Notes under the pieces: generated by a model
Databases searched by the model: none
What the model saw: the letters and a program-made list of their open reading frames with translations, nothing else
What the model was told of the DNA's origin: nothing
Source of the DNA: HK1 sp965204915
Lineage (GTDB): Bacteria; Pseudomonadota; Gammaproteobacteria; HK1
Length of the DNA stretch: 64,000 nt
Direction of reading: 5' to 3'
NCBI GenBank assembly: GCA_965204915.1
Contig: OZ242023.1
Coordinates: 2,418,001 to 2,482,000 of the forward strand
Program-made: the position numbers and the translations under genes
In this document: positions 58,919-64,000 of the stretch, piece after piece
Position numbering within the stretch: position 1 is the stretch's first letter
Layout: the number at the start of each line of letters is the position of its first letter

Positions 58919-60742
58919 GTGTCCGACACGCCGGTCCGGTACCCGCCGATCCCCTACGGCCGAGGCAACTTCCGCAGCGTGCGCCTCGACCGCTGCCTCT
59001 ACGTGGACAAGACCCGCTTCATCCGCATCCTGGAGCAGGAGCGCTTCGTCTTCTTCATCCGCCCGCGGCGCTTCGGCAAGACGCTGTGGCTGACCATGCT
59101 GAACGCCTACTACAACCGCACCCAGGCCAAGGACTTCGACGCCGTCTTCGCCGGCACCGACATCGGCAGGGAGCCTACCGGCAACCGCAGCCGCTACGTG
59201 GTGCTGTACTTGGACTTCTCCGCATTCAAGCAGGCGTTGCCGACCCTGGAGGAGAGCTTCGACGAGCACTGCACCCTCCATGTCGACCACGCGCTGCGCC
59301 GCAACCGCGACCTCTTCGACGAAGACGCGGCGCGCGCCATCCTCGCGCCCCCGTCGATCAACGGCAAGCTCCAGGCGCTGTTCCTGTACGCGATCGACCA
59401 TGACATCCCGCTCTACGTCCTGATCGACGAGTACGACAACTTCGCCAACACCATCCTCGCCCACCGGGGTGCGGAGGCGTACCACTCGTTCACCCACGGC
59501 GAGGGCTTCTTCCGCAACTTCTTCGGCACCCTGAAGGCCGGCACGGCGGAGTCGGGCGCCATCGAGCGGCTGTTCGTCACCGGCGTCTCGCCCATCACCA
59601 TGGACGACGTCACCAGCGGCTTCAACATCGGCGCCAACGTCAGCCTGCGGCCCGGGTTCAACGAGGTGCTCGGCTTCACCGAGGCCGAGGTGCGGGACAT
59701 GCTGCGGATGTACCGCGACCGCGGCGCCATCGACCAGGACCCCGATGCCGTCCTCGACCTGATGCGCGAGTGGTACGACGGCTACCGCTTCGCCAAGGGC
59801 GTGACCCGCGACATCTACAACACCGACATGGTGCTCTACTACTTGCGCGAGTCCATCGCCAACGGGACGCCGCCGGACGAGCTCATCGACAGCAACATTC
59901 GCATCGACTACGGGAAGCTGCGCCACCTGCTGCTGGTCAACCGCCAGATAGGTGCGCGCCCGATGGGCACGCCGGAGTACGTCCCCACCGGCGAGGCCGA
60001 GCTGAACGGCAACTTCGACCTGCTGCGCGAAGTGGTCGCCGAGGAGCGGGTGGACGTCCACATCCGGGACAGCTTCCCCTTGAAGCGGCTGACCGAGCGC
60101 GAGAGCTTCCTCTCCCTGCTGCACTACTTCGGGCTGCTCAGCATCCGCGCAACGGTCGAGGGCAGGCCGCGCCTCGGCATTCCCAACCAGACCGTCAAGC
60201 GGCTGCTGTTCGGCCACCTGCGCGAGGCGTTCGAGGACATCGGCGCGTTCACCGCCGACCTCTACGCCCTGGAGCAGCGCATCCACGAGATGGCCTACCG
60301 CGGCGCCTGGCGTCCGGTGTTCGACCACCTCGCCGACGCGGTCGCCCGCCAGACGGGGGTGCGCGACTACATCGCGGGGGAGAAGGTGTTGCAAGGGTTC
60401 CTGGCCGCTTTCCTCGGGACCACGGGGCACTTCGTGTTCCACTCCGAGCGCGAGCTCGGCGGGGGCTATGCCGACATCTGCCTGGCGCCGAACCTGGCGA
60501 GCTACGCGGACATGCGCCACGGCTACGTGGTGGAGCTCAAGTACGTCAAGCGCGGCGAGAGGCGGGAGCGGGCGATAGGGGAGGCGGCGGAGGAGGCGGT
60601 GACGCAGCTCCGCCGCTACCTGTCCGACGAGACGCTGGGGCGGGGGTATCCCACGGTGCGGTTCACGGGTCTGGCGCTGGTGTTCCACGGCTGGGAGCTG
60701 GTGCGGGGGGAGGCCGTCGCGGCGCCGCTGAAGGCAAGCTGA
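58919..60742 (+). CDS. AAA-ATPase-like / PD-(D/E)XK nuclease protein (DUF1703 type), copy 2
   Basis: This 607-residue near-duplicate of the gene at 52.6-54.4 kb differs by scattered substitutions (for example YYNRTQAKDF for YYDRTQAEDF) and by about eleven fewer residues around RQIGARPMGTPEYVPTG. Walker A RPRRFGKT, Walker B VLIDEYDN and the nuclease residues GGGYADICLAP/VVELKYVK are all conserved, so both copies appear functional. The two also share about 220 bp of upstream sequence, including the same GTG start context, and diverge after VRGEAVAAP at the C-terminus. The substitutions point to duplication some time ago or repeated acquisition, not an assembly duplicate. Confidence 0.85.
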   Translation: MSDTPVRYPPIPYGRGNFRSVRLDRCLYVDKTRFIRILEQERFVFFIRPRRFGKTLWLTMLNAYYNRTQAKDFDAVFAGTDIGREPTGNRSRYVVLYLDFSAFKQALPTLEESFDEHCTLHVDHALRRNRDLFDEDAARAILAPPSINGKLQALFLYAIDHDIPLYVLIDEYDNFANTILAHRGAEAYHSFTHGEGFFRNFFGTLKAGTAESGAIERLFVTGVSPITMDDVTSGFNIGANVSLRPGFNEVLGFTEAEVRDMLRMYRDRGAIDQDPDAVLDLMREWYDGYRFAKGVTRDIYNTDMVLYYLRESIANGTPPDELIDSNIRIDYGKLRHLLLVNRQIGARPMGTPEYVPTGEAELNGNFDLLREVVAEERVDVHIRDSFPLKRLTERESFLSLLHYFGLLSIRATVEGRPRLGIPNQTVKRLLFGHLREAFEDIGAFTADLYALEQRIHEMAYRGAWRPVFDHLADAVARQTGVRDYIAGEKVLQGFLAAFLGTTGHFVFHSERELGGGYADICLAPNLASYADMRHGYVVELKYVKRGERRERAIGEAAEEAVTQLRRYLSDETLGRGYPTVRFTGLALVFHGWELVRGEAVAAPLKAS

Positions 60743-60813
60743 AGGCAAGTGTTCCCAGCAATTTCCGCCAACGTCCCGGACATGGTGATGTAGCCGGAAT
60801 TTCGTCGGCAGAG

Positions 60814-61140
60814 GTGGAGGACCCCCGGGCCGGGTTCAGGGCGATCGTGCGCTTCGCCGGCCTGGATTGGGACGGCGCCCGGCTTGCGCGAGCCGTCGCG
60901 CACGCGGCGTTCCACCGTCTGCGCGCCCAGGAGGAGGAGTCCGGGTTCGCCGACAAGCAGCCGACCGCGCCCTCGTTCTTCCGGGCCGGGGTGGCGGGGT
61001 CGTGGCGGAGCGTCCTCTCGGCGCGGCAGGTGCGGGCGCTGGTGGACACGCACGGAACGGTCATGGAACGGCTCGGCTACCTGCGGGAGGCCGAGGCGTT
61101 TCTGGCGAGCCGGGGATCCGCCGGAACCCCGGCGGCATGA
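60814..61140 (+). pseudogene. Sulfotransferase C-terminal fragment
   Basis: The 108 codons before TGA 61140 (VEDPRAGFRAIVRFAGLDWD, RAVAHAAFHRLRAQEEESGF, FFRAGVAGSWRSVLSARQVR) match the C-terminal part of PAPS-dependent sulfotransferases, including the conserved FFRxGxxGxW motif. The N-terminal PAPS-binding loop is absent; the frame upstream comes from the preceding gene's alternative frame. It follows AAA/nuclease copy 2 by about 70 bp. Confidence 0.7.
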
Positions 61141-61283
61141 GGTCCTGGATGGAGCCGTGCGGCGACTACCATGTGGTCGTCGACGATGTGAGAGCGCCAG
61201 CGCCGTGGCGTCCGCCGGAAAGTGGTCTGCAAGTCGAATGCTTGATGAATTTCACCAATAAAGCTATTTTCAACGAACGGTGA
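61137..61283 (+). pseudogene. Start fragment of an unrecognised protein
   Basis: ATG 61137 overlaps the sulfotransferase stop and opens MRSWMEPCGDYHVVVDDVRA. A diverged copy is at 56753. The similarity ends after ~20 codons, and the frame runs through AT-rich sequence to 61283. The gene it comes from is not identifiable here. Confidence 0.45.
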
Positions 61284-62328
61284 AAATACTTGATTCAGTG
61301 AAATCGATCGAACACCAAGCGGTACCCGCACTTGGAGAGGCGTTGGGAAAAGTGCCGGCGATCGTGATGGGGACGGTAGTGGAATCACAGTCCCCGTCAC
61401 TTGACGCGGGCAACGAGATTCGTGCCGACATCCAGCTCTCCGGCCGTCCGCATACGCTTCTATGCAAGGTCGAGAACAACGGCCAGCCTCGTCTCGTGCG
61501 CATGGCGTCCCTGGTGTTGCGGGATCGGATCGAGCGTGGTGGTATCGACGCGGTGCCGATCCTGATCGCGCCCTACCTGTCCCCGGCCTCGCGCGCGATC
61601 TGCGAGGAGCACGGAGTCGGCTTTCTCGATCTGGTGGGGAACGCCCGCATCGCGTTCGACAGCGTGTTCATCGACCGGACGGTTGCGGACAAGCCGCCTT
61701 CGGAACGGCGCGCTCTCCAATCGCTCCTGGGACCCAAGGCCGCCCGGGTTCTTTTCACGATGCTGCGCGATCCCCCCGCGCGTGGCGCGTTGCGGAGCTG
61801 GCCGAGACGGCCGGCGTGAGCCTCGGCCATGCCAGCAACCTCCGAAAGGCGCTGATCGAGCGCGAATGGGCCGGTGAGGTAGTGGGCGGAACCGCGCTGC
61901 TCGATCCGGATGCGTTGCTCGACGCTTGGCGGGACGGCTACCGGCGGCCGGCGGGCTGGCGTCTGGGCGGCTACACGCATCTGCATGGAAGATCGCTGGA
62001 TGCCGCCGTGCGGGATGCGTTGGGCGGGGAAGCGGCCAGGTGCCGCGCGATCTTTGCCTCGTTCTCCGCGGCCCGGTGGCTGGCGCCTTACGGCCGGGCC
62101 GGCACGGACTACTTCTACGCCGATGAAGACGGCGCCGGCCGCCTGATGGACGTGCTGCGCCTGTCGTCCGCTGACAAGGGAGAAAACGTGGAGATCACCA
62201 TACCGATGGATGCGGGGATCCTCGAGGGCCACATGGAACCGTCGTCGGGAATCTTCTGCACGAACGAGATTCGGACCTATCTCGATCTGGGTCTTCCGCA
62301 GAATTTGTGGGCAGAAGCTAAAGAATGA
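61280..62328 (+). pseudogene. AbiEi-like type IV antitoxin/regulator, frameshifted
   Basis: The first frame (GTG 61280) runs SVKSIEHQAVPALGEALGKV, PILIAPYLSPASRAICEEHG, VGFLDLVGNARIAFDSVFID to GPKAARVLFTMLRDPP. The continuing winged-helix part (WRVAELAETAGVSLGHASNL, RKALIEREW) is in another frame and runs to TGA 62326-62328. The break is at a C6 run (61771-61776), so one lost or gained C explains it. Together they give a ~350-residue protein like AbiEi-family antitoxins, which pair with AbiEii-type nucleotidyltransferase toxins. No toxin gene is adjacent. It could be a genuine frameshift or a sequencing error. The first ~110 bp are AT-richer than the surroundings. Confidence 0.7.
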
Positions 62329-62496
62329 TGATCCGTTCTGTCACCGGGGAACATCGGAAAAGCAGTCCTGTGGACTGGTGGACGAGTCCCTTTCGGGGAT
62401 CGGCACTCCCCCTTCGGGCCGTGGGGAGCACACCTGCTCAGGCAGAGGATCACGGACCACCGCGATACGCGCGCCTGCACCGGAGGGTGGTCCTCG

Positions 62497-63060
62497 TCAG
62501 CCGGCGCCCCCCGGGCCGAACGACCGGTGCGCCTGGACCATCAGTCCCGGCAACCCCTGCGTGGAGCCGAGACGGGCCGCGGCGGATTCGCGGCCCAGCC
62601 TCGCGAGCTCGGTCATCGGGCCGGAGCGGATGGCGCCCGTCGGGCAGATCTCCTCGCAGGCGCGCGGCAGGTGCAGCGGGCGCTCGCGTCCCGGGGTCTG
62701 GCAGAAGTTGCACTTCTCCATCTTCCCCGCCGCGGCGGAGAGCTGCGGGGCGTTGAACGGGCAGGCCCAGGTGCAGAACCCGCAGCCGATGCACTTGTCC
62801 GGATCGACGACGACGATCCCGTCGTCGGCCCGCTTGTCGATCGCGCCGACCGGGCACGCGCTGCGGCACGGGGCGTCGCCGCAGTGCATGCAGGCCATCG
62901 ACACGTTCATCGCCTGGACGTCGGGGAACGTCCCGCTCTCGATCTTCACCACCTCGCGCCACCGGGGGCCGACCTCGACTTCGTTCCAGCTCTTGCACGC
63001 GATCTCGCAGGCGTGGCATTTCACGCAGCGGGTGTGGTCGAAGTAGAAACCGTGTTGCAT
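62497..63060 (-). CDS. Four-cluster ferredoxin subunit of a molybdoenzyme (DmsB-like)
   Basis: This 187-residue protein has four cysteine groups as in DmsB/PhsB-type electron-transfer subunits: CVKCHACEIACKSWN, CMHCGDAPCRSACP, CIGCGFCTWACP and the split CNFCQ ... CEEICP. It would carry electrons between a membrane quinol site and the molybdopterin subunit encoded just upstream. There is no signal peptide, as expected for a subunit exported with its partner. A GAGGAGATGCG ribosome site precedes ATG 63060. No membrane-anchor gene follows within the window; 62329-62496 is empty. Confidence 0.9.
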   Translation of the reverse strand: MQHGFYFDHTRCVKCHACEIACKSWNEVEVGPRWREVVKIESGTFPDVQAMNVSMACMHCGDAPCRSACPVGAIDKRADDGIVVVDPDKCIGCGFCTWACPFNAPQLSAAAGKMEKCNFCQTPGRERPLHLPRACEEICPTGAIRSGPMTELARLGRESAAARLGSTQGLPGLMVQAHRSFGPGGAG

Positions 63061-63179
63061 GACGCATCTCCTCCGGGCTTCAGCCCGTGGCCGTAATTCG
63101 CGGCTGGCCCGCGGTCGGCCCGCCGCTTACGCCGGGTACACCCTGACATGCCACCGGCGGATTGCCGCCGCCGGCGCCG

Positions 63180-64000
63180 TCATGAATCGCCCCCCGCCGG
63201 CGCCGGGTACACCCTGACCTTGCACTCGTTGTAGCAGTTGGCCCCGGTGACGGGGCTCGTATGGGTGTCCATCAGGTTGTTCGAATGCGCGCCCTTCCCT
63301 CGCGCCACCGAGCCCATCGCCCAGTGCCCGAAGCCGTGCCCGTGCCGGACGCTCACGCATCCGGGCACCAGACCTTCCACGACTTGCGCCTTGATCCGGA
63401 TCCTGTCCTTCGGGGATTCGACGATCACGTAGCCGCCGTCCTCGATGCCGTACTTCGCGGCGTCCGTCCGGTTGATCTCCACCCAGTTCTCGCCGCAGAT
63501 CTCCATCAGGAGGGGGTTGTTCTGGGTGACGATGTTGCAGTGCATGCTGAGCTTCGAGTGGGTGAGCTGGAGGGGGAAGTCGGCGTCGGGCTTCACGCTG
63601 CGCTCCGACCACACCGGATAGGGGTCGAAGCCCGCGTCCTCGTACTGCTGCGAGCGGATCTCGATCTTCCCCGACGGGGTCGGCAATCCCTCGGGCACGC
63701 GGTGGTAGCGCAGCTCGCCGGCCCAGAAGCCCTGCTCCTTCAGCGCGTCGAGCGACATCGGGACGTCCTTCATCATCAACTCGCCCCAATCCTCCCACTT
63801 CTCGTAGGGGAAGTACCGGCCGAACCCCATCTTCTCCGCCAGCGCCTTGACGATCTCGTAGGGCGGCTTCGCCTCCCCCACGCGCTCGACCACCGGCTGG
63901 CACAGCACCACCTCCGGGCCCTTCCACATGCCCTGGCGGATCTCCGCCTGCTCGTGGAACGAGGTCTCCGGCAGCACCACGTCGCTCTCCAGCGCGGTCT
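63180..64000 (-). CDS. Molybdopterin oxidoreductase catalytic subunit, C-terminal part
   Basis: The frame is open at the right edge of the window, so about the last 273 residues of a DMSO-reductase-superfamily catalytic subunit are visible. Features are SDVVLPETSFHEQAEIRQGM, PTPSGKIEIRSQQYED, the PLQLTHSKLSMHCNIVTQNN segment at the start of the molybdopterin-dinucleotide binding domain, WVEINRTDAAKYGIEDGGYV and GANCYNECKVRVYPAPAG. It resembles thiosulfate/tetrathionate/polysulfide reductase or related dehydrogenase subunits. The substrate cannot be determined from the C-terminus. The 120 bp before the ferredoxin gene repeat its last codons (VRVYPA near 63127-63147). Confidence 0.88.
   Translation of the reverse strand, partial: TALESDVVLPETSFHEQAEIRQGMWKGPEVVLCQPVVERVGEAKPPYEIVKALAEKMGFGRYFPYEKWEDWGELMMKDVPMSLDALKEQGFWAGELRYHRVPEGLPTPSGKIEIRSQQYEDAGFDPYPVWSERSVKPDADFPLQLTHSKLSMHCNIVTQNNPLLMEICGENWVEINRTDAAKYGIEDGGYVIVESPKDRIRIKAQVVEGLVPGCVSVRHGHGFGHWAMGSVARGKGAHSNNLMDTHTSPVTGANCYNECKVRVYPAPAGGDS

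Noticed and set aside
58919..60742. AAA/nuclease copy 2 as an assembly duplicate of copy 1
   Set aside because: Scattered substitutions, an eleven-residue difference near position 360 and divergent C-termini show two real copies.

Overview
The window is high-GC DNA (roughly two thirds G+C by eye) from a probable gammaproteobacterium. The best taxonomic clue is the conserved block engB (divergent) - cytochrome c4 - dsbA at 39.3-41.7 kb, next to ubiD and rpmE, an arrangement familiar from gammaproteobacteria. The metabolic genes suit a heterotroph living on dissolved organic compounds: a TRAP transporter, a 2-aminoethylphosphonate-type ABC transporter, an NCS2 purine permease, an LLM-family flavin monooxygenase, a PrpF-type isomerase, an Ldh_2 dehydrogenase and an acyl-CoA synthetase. 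The many pseudogenes, duplicated gene ends and insertion scars point to a recombining, partly decaying genome. A symbiotic lifestyle is possible but is only inference.

Layout. 0-5 kb: end of a prpF-like gene, a frameshifted tyrosine integrase, a 43-aa membrane ORF, a ~255-bp repeat (R1), a secreted-protein gene split by an ISAs1-family insertion with a clean 10-bp target duplication, and a DUF1640-like fragment. 5-10 kb: sterol-desaturase-family protein, a MITE-like palindrome, Ldh_2 dehydrogenase, fused ABC permease. 10-14.9 kb: antitoxin-like gene plus PIN toxin, HipA kinase, lipase, a TRAP relic, an MDR oxidoreductase. 15-22 kb: a type III-like mod/res pair. 22-27 kb: dctPQM and an NCS2 permease. 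27.5-30.3 kb: NIPSNAP gene plus the ATPase and binding protein that match the permease 18 kb away. 30.8-38.6 kb: MMPL/RND exporter, LLM monooxygenase, an RND adaptor without its pump, ubiD, rpmE. 39-43 kb: the core block, with an AT-rich DnaA-box-like cluster just before it.

43-50 kb is the most unusual accessory region. A second integrase remnant is followed by repeat R2, a MORN-repeat gene, repeat R3 and a tandem array of three paralogous secreted proteins, ending at a 32-nt poly-G tract. The secreted proteins belong to the same family as the IS-split gene at 2.4-4.6 kb, which also lies beside an integrase and a repeat copy. The two loci together look like an integrase with cassette-like cargo separated by a conserved repeat.

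50-62 kb holds an acyl-CoA synthetase and a defence-like region. Two near-identical AAA-ATPase/PD-(D/E)XK genes (DUF1703 type) flank an AAA_21-DUF4276 pair and the decayed remains of a biosynthetic cluster (asparagine synthase, glycosyltransferase and sulfotransferase fragments). A frameshifted AbiEi-like regulator follows. The window ends in a molybdopterin oxidoreductase with its four-cluster ferredoxin subunit.

A theme across the window is the repeated finding of gene-end echoes: short copies of a gene's start or end, often two fragments joined by an internal deletion, next to or far from the intact gene. Examples lie at 9.45-9.9, 13.5-13.7, 14.96-15.36, 27.81-27.87, 36.5-36.7, 52.3, 56.7, 61.1 and 63.13 kb.
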